From Methanobacteriaceae archaeon (GTDB lineage: Archaea; Methanobacteriota; Methanobacteria; Methanobacteriales; Methanobacteriaceae), in the NCBI GenBank assembly GCA_030681145.1, contig JAUXXK010000230.1, positions 1-15,046 of the forward strand: a DNA stretch of 15,046 bases, given 5' to 3'. The position numbers and the translations under genes were made by a program. The notes under the pieces were generated by a model that was given only the letters and a program-made list of their open reading frames with translations, was not told where the DNA came from and searched no databases. Below are positions 1-7,239 of the stretch, piece by piece; position 1 is the first letter of the stretch; each line of letters opens with the position of its first letter.

Positions 1-1
1 G

Positions 2-136
2 AAAAGCGAAAGTTTAGGAATGCAGTTAATCAATAACTTAACTGGCCAGATTGATGGAAAATTAAAATTGGATACAAGTCATGGAACCAAGTTTACAATT
101 AAATTTGGGAAGCAGAAATATCAAAAAAGGGTTTAA
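2..136 (+). CDS. Sensor histidine kinase, C-terminal end (partial)
   Basis: Only the last 44 codons are visible; the gene begins before the window. The readable piece starts KSESLGMQLINNLTGQIDG and ends shortly after a GTKFTIKF strand. This is the end of a HATPase_c ATP-binding domain: the SLGMQLI stretch is the last glycine-box helix and GTKF-I-F is the closing beta strand. The LG-QL(V/I)-NL--Q-DG pattern is typical of the HisKA_2-type sensor kinases that are abundant in Methanobacteriales (family knowledge). The protein would be a cytosolic or membrane-tethered ATP-dependent autokinase; its sensor part and partner regulator cannot be seen. The methyltransferase gene follows on the same strand after 35 bases, so read-through is possible, but no functional link is evident. 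Confidence 0.8.
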   Translation, partial: KSESLGMQLINNLTGQIDGKLKLDTSHGTKFTIKFGKQKYQKRV

Positions 137-171
137 AATATTTTTAATATCGAAAAAAGGAATAACCGAAC

Positions 172-822
172 ATGATTCCAGATCAAGAAAAATATTGGGA
201 TAAATTGGCCAATGAAAAAGAATTTCCCACACCATTTCAAATAAGCAAATTTAAAAAATATGTTTCCCCAGAAAATAAAATTCTTGATGTGGGTTGTGGT
301 TATGGGAGAACTTTAAGTGAGCTTTATGACGATGGCTTTAAAAATTTGATTGGTGTTGACTTCTCCCAAGGTATGATAGATCGTGGATTAAAATTATATC
401 CACAGCTTAATCTTTTAAAGAATGATGGTGATAGATTACCATTTTCTGATAATAGCTTTGATGCTGTGCTTCTTATTGCAGTATTAACCTGTACTGCAGA
501 TTCTGAAAAACAGGATAAATTAATTTCAGAGATTTCAAGAGTTTTAAATGATGATGGAATTTTATATATCAATGATTACTCAATTAATGATGACCAGCGC
601 AATCTTGAGCGTTATCAAAAATATAAAGATAAATATGGAGCATATGGTATTTTTGAACTTCCTGAAGGAGTAGTTTTAAGACATCACACGCAAAAATATA
701 TTAAAGAGTTAACTAAAAATTTTAAAGATTTAATATTTGAAAATACGATTTATGATACTATGAATGGTAATAAATCAAAAGGATTTTACTATATTGGTAA
801 AAAAATGGGAAAAATAAATTAA
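172..822 (+). CDS. SAM-dependent class I methyltransferase
   Basis: A 216-residue protein with a complete Methyltransf_11/25-type Rossmann core. Motif I is ILDVGCGYGRT at residues 37-47, the acidic residue that binds the SAM ribose is in GVD (61-63), and motif III/IV is GDRLPFSDNSFDAVLL (about 86-101). A helix and GILYINDYS strand follow at about 125-138, as in small-molecule methyltransferases. No membrane segment or extra domain is seen. The substrate cannot be told from sequence; the long C-terminal part with many Lys and Asn probably forms the substrate lid. The ATG is preceded by an AAAGG site about 11 bases upstream. The next gene, an isochorismatase-fold hydrolase, converges on it after 31 bases, so this is probably the end of its transcription unit. 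Confidence 0.88.
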   Translation: MIPDQEKYWDKLANEKEFPTPFQISKFKKYVSPENKILDVGCGYGRTLSELYDDGFKNLIGVDFSQGMIDRGLKLYPQLNLLKNDGDRLPFSDNSFDAVLLIAVLTCTADSEKQDKLISEISRVLNDDGILYINDYSINDDQRNLERYQKYKDKYGAYGIFELPEGVVLRHHTQKYIKELTKNFKDLIFENTIYDTMNGNKSKGFYYIGKKMGKIN

Positions 823-853
823 TTTAGTTGATAATAAAAGTTATATTAATCAC

Positions 854-1408
854 CTAAATCAATTCTAAGCTCCTAACCCAATCTTCAGTAGAAATTACTT
901 TACTGAATTTCATGGCCTGAATAATTAAAGTGGCTGTATGAAGTTTTTCCGCGCTTATATAACCAGAATAGTTAGATACATCCCGAGTTCCGGTGGCATC
1001 ATTTAAAAATTCCACCTCAAAACCTAAGTGCATGGCCTGCCGGGCAGTAGTGTCGCAACACATATGGGTCATGTATCCACAAATTGCCACTTTTTTTATA
1101 TCATTTTCTTTTAAATATGATTCTAGTTGCGTTTTTGTGAAACTTCCAGGTAAATTTTTCTCAATTATTATATCATGATCTTTTTCCAGCACTTTTTCAT
1201 GAATTTCCCATTCTTTAGAGCCTTTTTTAAAGTTAGGTGAATAAATATTAGAATTAGTATGTTGAATAAGAATAACAGGAATATCTTTTTTATTAGCGGA
1301 TTCTATAGCCATGATTATATTTTCAAAGCTATTTTCTGGATATTCTATTGGTAATTTACCATCAAAATATTCATTTTGCACATCTATTACCATTAAAGCT
1401 TTTTTCAT
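854..1408 (-). CDS. Isochorismatase-family cysteine hydrolase
   Basis: A 184-residue member of the isochorismatase/nicotinamidase superfamily. The catalytic triad is visible: Asp9 in VIDVQNEYF, Lys84 in IIEKNLPGSF, and Cys117 in CGYMTHMCCDTTARQA, where the usual pattern is GxxTxxCV-xTAR-A. A second cysteine directly follows the nucleophile. Family members hydrolyse amides or vinyl ethers (nicotinamide, isochorismate, N-carbamoyl compounds). This one has no accessory domain, and its specificity cannot be assigned; the nicotinamidase metal-site signature is not obvious. I place the start at the ATG at 1408 rather than an in-frame GTG at 1417, because GGGTGA lies just before the ATG and overlaps the GTG. 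It is convergent with the methyltransferase and alone on its strand. Confidence 0.86.
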   Translation of the reverse strand: MKKALMVIDVQNEYFDGKLPIEYPENSFENIIMAIESANKKDIPVILIQHTNSNIYSPNFKKGSKEWEIHEKVLEKDHDIIIEKNLPGSFTKTQLESYLKENDIKKVAICGYMTHMCCDTTARQAMHLGFEVEFLNDATGTRDVSNYSGYISAEKLHTATLIIQAMKFSKVISTEDWVRSLELI

Positions 1409-1800
1409 TGGTTTCACCCATTATAGCTATCTATTCAAAGTTGAAAATAACAATTATATAAATTAATATCTTACTTTAAATCTAATAAATCTTTATAAAT
1501 CATTTTCTAAAGACATTAATGAATTTTTGACAGCTTTTTTAATCTCATTATTATCGCTATTTTCAAGTTTATTCAAGATTTACTATGTGGAATCATGGCA
1601 TGGATTACAAGAAAAAGTCAAAGGACGAGTAAACAAATCATCAAAGTAACATAAACCATAATAAGAGAAATAACTCTTTATAAATTGATTTAATAAAAAA
1701 CTAAATACAATAAAAAGATCATACCCCGTGTAATGGTAATTGAAAATGTCCAGGGCAATTTTATCTGATAAATTTTTGGATAAAAGCGGACTCTGAAACT

Positions 1801-1858
1801 AAGAAAGAAAAAAGAAAAAAGAAGAAGAATGATGCGCGCGTGCGCGTGAAGAAGAAAA
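1801..1858. repeat. Purine run and alternating GC tract
   Basis: Bases 1801-1829 are all A or G. Bases 1832-1848 alternate purine and pyrimidine without a break and are almost wholly G and C (core GCGCGCGTGCGCG). Bases 1848-1858 are again all purine. This is extreme for a region that is otherwise very AT-rich. Alternating GC favours Z-DNA and purine runs favour triplex or bendable DNA; a role here is inference only. It sits about 45-90 bases upstream of the TATA box of the zinc-ribbon gene. Confidence 0.6.
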
Positions 1859-1891
1859 TATGGTTTTTCTATTGTTTAAGCTAAAGTTAAT

Positions 1892-1899
1892 TTTATATA
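1892..1899 (+). promoter_or_regulatory. TATA box for the zinc-ribbon/M48 unit
   Basis: TTTATATA lies about 40 bases before the first possible ATG (1936). With the usual archaeal spacing of about 26 bases from TATA centre to start site, transcription would begin near 1922, leaving a short leader. Confidence 0.45.
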
Positions 1900-1935
1900 A
1901 TATTTCTGATAAATCAAGTCTTAATCTTTAATGGA

Positions 1936-2619
1936 ATGGGATTTAAAATGAAAGAAAACATATCAAATCATTTATTTTGTAGTAATTGTGATGCAAAAGT
2001 TCCTGATGGAAATAAATTTTGTGGAGAGTGCAGCAACCCAATTAAAAACTTAGATAGTGATTTTCATGAATCTGCACAGGAAATTATTAATTGCCCCCGA
2101 TGTAATACGGAAATAGAATCTGGACTAAAATTTTGTACGGAATGTGGAGAAGAAATTTATCAGATTACAAATCCAAAACAAATGGAAAATTGTCCTAACT
2201 GTGATGCTGCCATTGGACCAAAACTCACTTTTTGCACTAAATGTGGAATGAAAATTAAGAATAATATTAAAAATAATGCTGTAAAAACAGAATCTAAATG
2301 GATGAACTCTATTTCTAAATCAAGTAAGAGTTTAATGAAAGGCGTAGATGAATTTATAACTACTGCAGCTGATAGTTTGGATAAAAACATCAACCAAAGC
2401 GGAACACGACAAAAAGGTAAAAAAGAAGAATTTAAACCTGTTCGAATAAAAGGTGTTGATAATCCAAATCCAGGATATTTGGTTTGTGATAGTTGTGGTG
2501 GTGTTTATAAGCTGAAATCCTGTGAAAGCGTAGATGATTTTAATGAAGATTGTGTTTGTAGTGGTAAATTAACTCATCTGAAAAATTTACCAAAACCAAC
2601 TAGACGATACAGAAATTAA
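1936..2619 (+). CDS. Triple zinc-ribbon protein with C-terminal CxxC domain
   Basis: A 227-residue soluble protein with three N-terminal zinc ribbons of the CxxC-x10-CxxC type: C15/C18/C29/C32, C53/C56/C67/C70 and C86/C89/C100/C103. A polar, Lys/Ser-rich linker follows (about 105-175), then a C-terminal module that begins YLVCDSCGGVYKL (C184, C187) and closes with CVC (C206, C208). The same C-terminal module is common on methanogen zinc-ribbon proteins (recalled, not searched). The ribbons probably bind protein partners or nucleic acid; no catalytic motif is seen. Two starts are possible: 1936 and an in-frame ATG at 1948, the latter 5 bases after a GGGAT that could be its ribosome site. The M48 protease gene follows after 30 bases and carries the same kind of ribbons, so the two probably work together. 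Function is unknown. Confidence 0.82.
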   Translation: MGFKMKENISNHLFCSNCDAKVPDGNKFCGECSNPIKNLDSDFHESAQEIINCPRCNTEIESGLKFCTECGEEIYQITNPKQMENCPNCDAAIGPKLTFCTKCGMKIKNNIKNNAVKTESKWMNSISKSSKSLMKGVDEFITTAADSLDKNINQSGTRQKGKKEEFKPVRIKGVDNPNPGYLVCDSCGGVYKLKSCESVDDFNEDCVCSGKLTHLKNLPKPTRRYRN

Positions 2620-2638
2620 TTAATCATTGTTACAGTTT

Positions 2639-2645
2639 GGGGGAT
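2639..2645 (+). promoter_or_regulatory. Ribosome binding site that decides a TTG start
   Basis: GGGGGAT ends 4 bases before the TTG at 2650. It is the only good ribosome site in the gap and supports TTG over the in-frame ATG at 2671 as the start of the M48 protease. Confidence 0.6.
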
Positions 2646-2649
2646 TTAT

Positions 2650-3687
2650 TTGGAGCGTAAAAAATTATTGATGCTTAATCCAATAGAATATGAACATAAA
2701 TTTGATAAAAATGCGTTAAATGTAGTGAAAAAAATTCCAGGATTGAAAAGTGTTTTTCGAAAAAAGTTACAGGATTATGAAAGATATGAAACAGTCTTGA
2801 ATACAGGCAGTTCTGTTAAAGTCACTTCCACCCATTTTAGTGAAATTCACGATATTTTAAAAGAAGCCTGTGCCAATATTCACCTTAATTATATTCCTGA
2901 AATGTATATTGGATCTTCATTGATGAATGGACATTCAGGCTGGGATGTCAATGCTTGTACTTTAGGTTATGATAATCCTATGATCTTGCTTTCTCCAGGA
3001 TCTGTTGAGTATTTAACTCCAGATGAATTGTTATGTGTAATAGGTCATGAAGCAGGTCATATAAAAAGTGGACATCAACTTTATCATGAAATGATTAACA
3101 CAATGTCATATTTCGGTTCAGCCATTACACAAATTAGTTTTGGCTTAAATGATTTACTGGAAAACACTTTAAACCAATCTATTGATTATATGATGAATTA
3201 TTGGAGTCGAATGTCAGAATTTACTGCAGATAGAGCGGGACTATTAGCATGTCAAGATATAGACGTTGCCATTAATGTTGAAATGAAATTATGTGGTGTT
3301 CCCCCAAAACTTTATGATGAAATGAATACTGATGAATTTATTAAACAGGCAAAAGAATTTGAAAATTTCAAAAATTTGGAGAAATACTATAAAGAACTAG
3401 TTGAGTTAGACCATACTCATCCTTGGGGAGTTATAAGGGCATTCGAGCTTCTAAAGTGGATAGAATCCGGAAAATATCATCAAATTTTGGATATACACAC
3501 GGAATGCGAATTAGAAGAGTTAAAAAGAACTTGCATGAAATGTGGAACTAAACTAAATAAAGATGAGAAATTTTGCGGCGATTGTGGTTCAAAACCAGAA
3601 ATTGGAAACTGTTCGAAGTGTGGCGCAAATTTATTGGGAGAAGAAGCATTCTGTGGAGTATGCGGGGAAAGATTATGGATCCGCTAA
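2650..3687 (+). CDS. M48-family zinc metalloprotease with two C-terminal zinc ribbons
   Basis: A 345-residue protein. The peptidase_M48 core has the zinc-binding helix HEAGH at residues 133-137 (in LLCVIGHEAGHIKSGH) and the third ligand Glu190 in EFTADRAG (190-197), the usual E-x3-D pattern. Between them lies a moderately hydrophobic helix pair (about 149-185). Unlike HtpX or Ste24 I see no clear N-terminal transmembrane helices, so the enzyme is probably cytosolic or only peripherally bound. After the protease domain come two zinc ribbons: C295/C298/C309/C312 and C321/C324/C335/C338, ending at the C terminus. The start is TTG with a strong ribosome site. It follows the triple zinc-ribbon gene by 30 bases, so the pair is probably one operon. 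Substrate unknown; the shared ribbons suggest that the partner guides or tethers the protease. Confidence 0.87.
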   Translation: MERKKLLMLNPIEYEHKFDKNALNVVKKIPGLKSVFRKKLQDYERYETVLNTGSSVKVTSTHFSEIHDILKEACANIHLNYIPEMYIGSSLMNGHSGWDVNACTLGYDNPMILLSPGSVEYLTPDELLCVIGHEAGHIKSGHQLYHEMINTMSYFGSAITQISFGLNDLLENTLNQSIDYMMNYWSRMSEFTADRAGLLACQDIDVAINVEMKLCGVPPKLYDEMNTDEFIKQAKEFENFKNLEKYYKELVELDHTHPWGVIRAFELLKWIESGKYHQILDIHTECELEELKRTCMKCGTKLNKDEKFCGDCGSKPEIGNCSKCGANLLGEEAFCGVCGERLWIR

Positions 3688-3746
3688 TGATTATATCCCT
3701 GATTTCTTTTTGTCATTTAATGACATTATTACTCCTTTAATAGACT

Positions 3747-3780
3747 AAATAATAATTTTATATTTTATAAATTATTATTT
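3747..3780. terminator. Perfect AT inverted repeat between convergent genes
   Basis: AAATAATAATTT (3747-3758) and its exact complement AAATTATTATTT (3769-3780) flank a 10-base loop. It lies between the convergent M48 and esterase genes and covers the esterase stop codon. It could end transcription in both directions, but an all-AT stem is weak and archaeal termination does not need one. Confidence 0.35.
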
Positions 3781-4413
3781 GATAATATTTTCCACTTTTT
3801 TTGCCAAGACATAACCCAATTTAAGATGACCTTCCTCATCAAGATGAACACCATCCATTTTACTAACCCGAACTACCTTTGAAGAATCCAAAAAATCACA
3901 TTGATATTCTTGTGCTACTTCATGGAAGAAAGTACCAAGTTTTCTGGATTTATCATTAGAATTTTCATACTCCTCTGAGAATCTTGAAGAATCAGGAATA
4001 TAACTAATAATTGGAGGGGCCACTAAACAGATTTTTGGGGCTTTTTCATTCCTTCCAGCATTACTTTTAGAGATATCATCCACCAAAACCCGAATTCCAC
4101 TGGTAATTTCTGAAGCAGATAGTGAAAACCGCATTTTAAGGTCATTTGTTCCTAAAAAGAGGATAACAATGTCTAGAGGCCTATGTGATGCCAGGCAAGG
4201 AATCAAGTAGTTTCTCCCATTTTTATAACCACCGTGCAGAGGATCGTCCCAGACTGTGGTGCGGCCGTTAAGACCCTCTTCAATAACCTTAAATTCATGG
4301 CCTATCTTATTTTGAAGTACACCCGCCCATCTTTTATGGTAAGGGATGCGCCCCCCATTTGCAGGATTATATCCCCATGTATTGGAATCTCCATAACATA
4401 AAATGGTTTTCAT
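3775..4413 (-). CDS. SGNH/GDSL-family hydrolase (esterase-like)
   Basis: A 212-residue lysophospholipase-L1-like hydrolase with all four SGNH blocks. Block I is ILCYGDSNTWG with nucleophile Ser10; block II is EEGLNGRTT with Gly50; block III is FLGTNDLK with Asn90; block V is DGVHLDEEGH with Asp187 and His190. The length and the pattern GDSNTWGY...GLNGRTT...GTND match the arylesterase/acylhydrolase group that is common in bacteria and sporadic in archaea (family knowledge). No signal peptide or membrane helix is present, so it should act in the cytosol on small esters. The ATG follows a strong AAGGAGAG site by about 6 bases. It is monocistronic; upstream is a perfect 18-bp palindrome (4445-4462) at a distance suited to a promoter or operator. 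Exact substrate unknown. Confidence 0.88.
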   Translation of the reverse strand: MKTILCYGDSNTWGYNPANGGRIPYHKRWAGVLQNKIGHEFKVIEEGLNGRTTVWDDPLHGGYKNGRNYLIPCLASHRPLDIVILFLGTNDLKMRFSLSASEITSGIRVLVDDISKSNAGRNEKAPKICLVAPPIISYIPDSSRFSEEYENSNDKSRKLGTFFHEVAQEYQCDFLDSSKVVRVSKMDGVHLDEEGHLKLGYVLAKKVENIIK

Positions 4414-4444
4414 TTGACTCTCCTTATAATTTAACTAATAAATT

Positions 4445-4462
4445 ATTCTAATTAATTAGAAT
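4445..4462. repeat. Perfect 18-bp palindrome upstream of the esterase gene
   Basis: ATTCTAATTAATTAGAAT is its own complement. Its centre is 40 bases upstream of the esterase start. It may be an operator or an AT-rich promoter element. A near copy of its right half sits just before the msrB start. Confidence 0.4.
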
Positions 4463-4580
4463 TTATGTCTTTTCTTTTGATATTGTAATTTTTTGTGGAT
4501 TAGCATTCTTTTTTAATTTATTAATTATTTAATCAAAAGTTTTAAATGATAAAAAATTATATATAAATTCATAGATTTGA

Positions 4581-4590
4581 ATATATAAAT
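4581..4590 (+). promoter_or_regulatory. TATA-like element before the universal stress protein
   Basis: ATATATAAAT lies about 100 bases before the preferred start at 4691 and about 37 before an in-frame ATG at 4622. A second candidate, rich in TATATA, lies near 4557-4565. Which one is used cannot be told. Confidence 0.3.
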
Positions 4591-4690
4591 ATAAATAGAA
4601 GTGACTACGAAATAGTAAAAAATGAACATATACATACACATCTTGCCTAAAAACTATAAAATCAACCTCATTCCTCAAAAGGTGGACAAT

Positions 4691-5116
4691 ATGTATGAAA
4701 AAATATTATTACCAACAGATGGATCAGTATGCAGTGAAAAAGCTGCAAAACATGCTATGTCAATAGCCCAATCTTATGATTCTAATATTATTGTTTTAAA
4801 TGTTTTGGAAATTGAACCAACTTCAGGCATTATAATGGATATTATATTAAAAGAAGGAAAGGCCTCATTAAATCGTACCTCTAATGTTTTTAAGAATATT
4901 GAAAAAGAAGATAATTCTAAAAAAGAAATTGAAAAAATTTTCTTGATGAAAGAGGGAACTGCAGCAAATGAAATATTGAAAACTGCTAAAAAAGAAGATG
5001 TGGATCTTATAATTATAGGAGCATCAGGTAAACATGCCTTAGAAAGATTTCTATTGGGAAGTGTTACTCAAAAGGTAGTAAAAGATGCTAAATGCCCTGT
5101 TTTAACAGTCCATTAG
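4691..5116 (+). CDS. Universal stress protein, UspA family, ATP-binding type
   Basis: A 141-residue single Usp domain that starts MYEKILLPTDGS, the usual first strand with the conserved Asp. The C-terminal half has the ATP-binding signature G-2x-G-9x-G(S/T): GASGKHALERFLLGSVTQ, with Gly110, Gly113, Gly123 and Ser124. This places it with the ATP-binding class (as M. jannaschii MJ0577) rather than the non-binding UspA class. It probably forms dimers and acts in the cytosol in stress signalling. I chose the ATG at 4691 because AAGGTGGA stands 4 bases before it and family members begin at this point; an in-frame ATG at 4622 would add 23 residues without a ribosome site, but is well placed relative to the TATA element at 4581. 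The arsenite exporter follows 103 bases later with its own promoter elements. Confidence 0.9.
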   Translation: MYEKILLPTDGSVCSEKAAKHAMSIAQSYDSNIIVLNVLEIEPTSGIIMDIILKEGKASLNRTSNVFKNIEKEDNSKKEIEKIFLMKEGTAANEILKTAKKEDVDLIIIGASGKHALERFLLGSVTQKVVKDAKCPVLTVH

Positions 5117-5182
5117 GTTATTAAATCAATATATAAAAATCAATTGCTTTAAATGAATAATAAGGCTTAAAATAGCCATAAA

Positions 5183-5192
5183 TTATATATAA
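5183..5192 (+). promoter_or_regulatory. TATA box candidate for acr3
   Basis: TTATATATAA stands about 32 bases before the acr3 ATG. The predicted start site would fall at or just inside the ribosome site (GGTGA, 5210-5214), so the leader would be very short. No palindrome like that of the arsR-arsC gap is seen here. Confidence 0.4.
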
Positions 5193-5219
5193 TTTTTATT
5201 GTAAAAAAAGGTGAACGCT

Positions 5220-6407
5220 ATGGCTGAACGACGTTTATCAAGTAAAAATTTATCATTTTTTGAAAAATATTTAACCGTGTTTGTTTTTATCTGTATAATC
5301 GCAGGTATTATCTTAGGAAGAGCTATTCCTGAACTAGCCGTAACTCTTGACTCTTACACAGTTTTTAATGTATCTATACCAATAGCCATTGCCTTGTTTT
5401 TTATGGTTTATCCTATTATGGTTAAGATAGATTTTAGTAATGTGGTTAGGGCTGCTAAAACTCCAAAACCCGTGGGTTTAACACTATTTCTTAATTGGGT
5501 TATTGCACCGTTTTCCACATTCGTAATAGCCACATTCTTCTTAGGATATTTATTTGTAGGATTTTTACCGGGAACAGAAATAATTGCAACAGGCCAACAA
5601 ATTGAGCTGTGGAGAAGTTATTTGGCTGGTGTAATCATTCTAGGAATAGCACCATGTACTGCTATGGTTTTGATGTGGAATTACTTAGCCAAAGGTGATG
5701 ATGGGCTCACTTTAGTAATGATAGCTGTGAATTCATTAGTAATGGTAGTACTTTATGCACCACTTACAAGTTTTTTAGCAGGTGTCGCTCAAGTTCCCCT
5801 ACCATGGCAAACCATAGCATTTTCAGTGGCCATTTATGTATTTATTCCTTTAGTGACGGGATATTTCTCACGTAAATTAATTATAAAATATAAAGGATTT
5901 GAATGGTTTAAAAATGTGTTTCTACATATTTTAACCCCCGTAAGCATTATAGCCCTTCTCGCTACCTTAGTGCTTCTATTCACATTCAAAGGAGAACTAA
6001 TTGTTAATAATCCTTTAACTATTTTTTGGATAGCCGTGCCAATCTTTGTTAATGCAATATTTGTTTATAGTATCAGCTATTTCTTCCTGGCAAGAAAATT
6101 GAAGCTTTCCTATGAAGAAGCTGCTCCAGCTTCCATGATTGGTGCTTCCAATCATTTTGAAGTGGCAATAGCAACTACTATCCTAATATTTGGACTTAGT
6201 AGTGGTGCAGCTCTGGCCACTGTGGTCGGAGTACTAATTGAAGTTCCCTTAATGCTAATGCTAGTGGCAATTTCTAAAAAATACTGTGGACTTTACAAAG
6301 AATGTCAACTACCACACTGTAAGGCAAGCCCCGCCCAAGTTGAGGATATAGTATGTGAAGAAAAGGAAGATGAATTAACCTGTGATATAGAAGATAAAGA
6401 TAAATAA
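5220..6407 (+). CDS. acr3: Acr3 arsenite efflux permease with cysteine-rich tail
   Basis: A 395-residue integral membrane protein of the BART superfamily with about ten hydrophobic helices. The hallmark Acr3 motifs are present: GIAPCTAMVLMW with the essential helix-4 cysteine (Cys146), and GASNHFEVAIATT with the conserved helix-9 glutamate (Glu314). It exports arsenite, and perhaps antimonite, driven by the proton gradient. After the last helix there is a cytosolic tail of about 40 residues with five cysteines (356, 362, 367, 379, 388) and an acidic end; such a tail is not a core part of the family. Start: ATG at 5220 with GGTGA five bases before; an in-frame GTG at 5211 lies inside that ribosome site. 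It converges on the arsC-DUF166 pair and is separate from arsR, so it needs its own regulation or shares ArsR in trans. Confidence 0.93.
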   Translation: MAERRLSSKNLSFFEKYLTVFVFICIIAGIILGRAIPELAVTLDSYTVFNVSIPIAIALFFMVYPIMVKIDFSNVVRAAKTPKPVGLTLFLNWVIAPFSTFVIATFFLGYLFVGFLPGTEIIATGQQIELWRSYLAGVIILGIAPCTAMVLMWNYLAKGDDGLTLVMIAVNSLVMVVLYAPLTSFLAGVAQVPLPWQTIAFSVAIYVFIPLVTGYFSRKLIIKYKGFEWFKNVFLHILTPVSIIALLATLVLLFTFKGELIVNNPLTIFWIAVPIFVNAIFVYSISYFFLARKLKLSYEEAAPASMIGASNHFEVAIATTILIFGLSSGAALATVVGVLIEVPLMLMLVAISKKYCGLYKECQLPHCKASPAQVEDIVCEEKEDELTCDIEDKDK

Positions 6408-6540
6408 TATCTGAAAATTAAAAGGTGAAAACAAATTAGGAAAAAAATATTAATTAATAGAAAAGAGAATTCAAAAAAATGTTCCAAAATTAGGACTTTA
6501 TTTTGATTTCTGATTCTATTTTATTATCAATTTAAAAAAA

Positions 6541-7239
6541 TTACATTTTTATAGAACGATTTTCCAAACGACGCAGAGCAAATTTTAAGGCTTCTTCAAA
6601 AGCATCTTTGTGAAGTCCCGATGCCTTCTGTTTTTTACATTCTTCATCCGAGAAAAGTCTCATTTTAGCTGCTCTGCAAGGATAATGTTGTAATTTAAGA
6701 CCTGCTTCGGTAGGTAAATTATCCGAATCTGGAATTTCACCCAAATATTTTTCATTAATATAATCCGCTACAAATGCAGTTGATCCGCAAGGAGATGATC
6801 TTAAGACCACTGCCTCCTGAAGCTTATTTCCATCTAATATTAATTCTATCTTAGGTTTACCAATTTTGGATACAAATTCATCAAAGGTAGGATTACCGTT
6901 TTCTTCAAGTTCACACATTATATATGGACATGTTACATTTTTATAAGATTTTAACTGATTTTTAAACCCATCACCATTCCATGCCGCAACTATTATCCAG
7001 TCCACTTTATTAGAAAATCTTTCTACTAATTCCAGGGTAATATCTGGGTGTGTAGTATATGTAATTAAAATGTCTGAATTTTCTATTGCTTTAATGTCTT
7101 TTTCAGGTATTTCAATTTCATCTATGAACATTGATGTAGGTTGTTCAATTTCTATTAATTCCGTTTCAAATTCCATATTTATAGTATCTCTTGCCCGGTC
7201 ACCATATGGACCATCAGTAACAATTGCAATTTTTAACAT
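6541..7239 (-). CDS. DUF166-family protein in the arsenic operon
   Basis: A 232-residue soluble protein that I recognise as the archaeal DUF166 family, sometimes labelled thymidylate-synthase-like without proof. The N terminus (LKIAIVTDGPYGDRA) is a Rossmann-like first strand with a glycine-rich turn. Five cysteines stand in conserved-looking places: CPYIMC (104, 109), SSPCGST (151), HYPCRAAKM (188) and 201; C104, C109, C151 and C188 could hold a metal, Fe-S cluster or arsenic(III). Its ATG overlaps the end of arsC by 7 bases, so the two are translationally coupled and under the same promoter. The family is widespread in methanogens outside arsenic islands, so its base function is probably not arsenic-specific. 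No enzyme activity can be assigned. Confidence 0.8.
   Translation of the reverse strand: MLKIAIVTDGPYGDRARDTINMEFETELIEIEQPTSMFIDEIEIPEKDIKAIENSDILITYTTHPDITLELVERFSNKVDWIIVAAWNGDGFKNQLKSYKNVTCPYIMCELEENGNPTFDEFVSKIGKPKIELILDGNKLQEAVVLRSSPCGSTAFVADYINEKYLGEIPDSDNLPTEAGLKLQHYPCRAAKMRLFSDEECKKQKASGLHKDAFEEALKFALRRLENRSIKM

Larger units (their letters stand above)
1409..1935. other. Long intergenic gap with degraded coding-like DNA and a GC-alternating tract
   Basis: No intact gene is supported in these 527 bases. On the minus strand, 1579 down to 1493 reads as 28 codons and a stop, rich in Leu/Lys/Asn/Glu with a helix-like pattern (LNKLENSDNNEIKKAVKNSL), which could be the worn-down end of a HEAT-repeat-like or other helical protein. 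On the plus strand around 1580-1660 several short open stretches of about 20 codons end in stops and match nothing I recognise. Further right are a 29-base purine run (1801-1829), an alternating purine-pyrimidine GC tract (1832-1848) and a TATA box at 1892. The impression is of a place where a gene has been lost. Confidence 0.4.

Noticed and set aside
1409..1417. GTG at 1417 as start of the isochorismatase-like gene
   Set aside because: The GTG is part of the GGGTGA ribosome site of the ATG at 1408.
1600..1665. Short plus-strand frames of about 20 codons after ATG at 1597-1606
   Set aside because: No ribosome site, no recognisable motif, and three different frames are equally open over this short stretch.
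3563..3748. A 61-codon plus-strand frame overlapping the end of the M48 gene
   Set aside because: It is a shifted reading of the zinc-ribbon codons and runs on into the gap without features.
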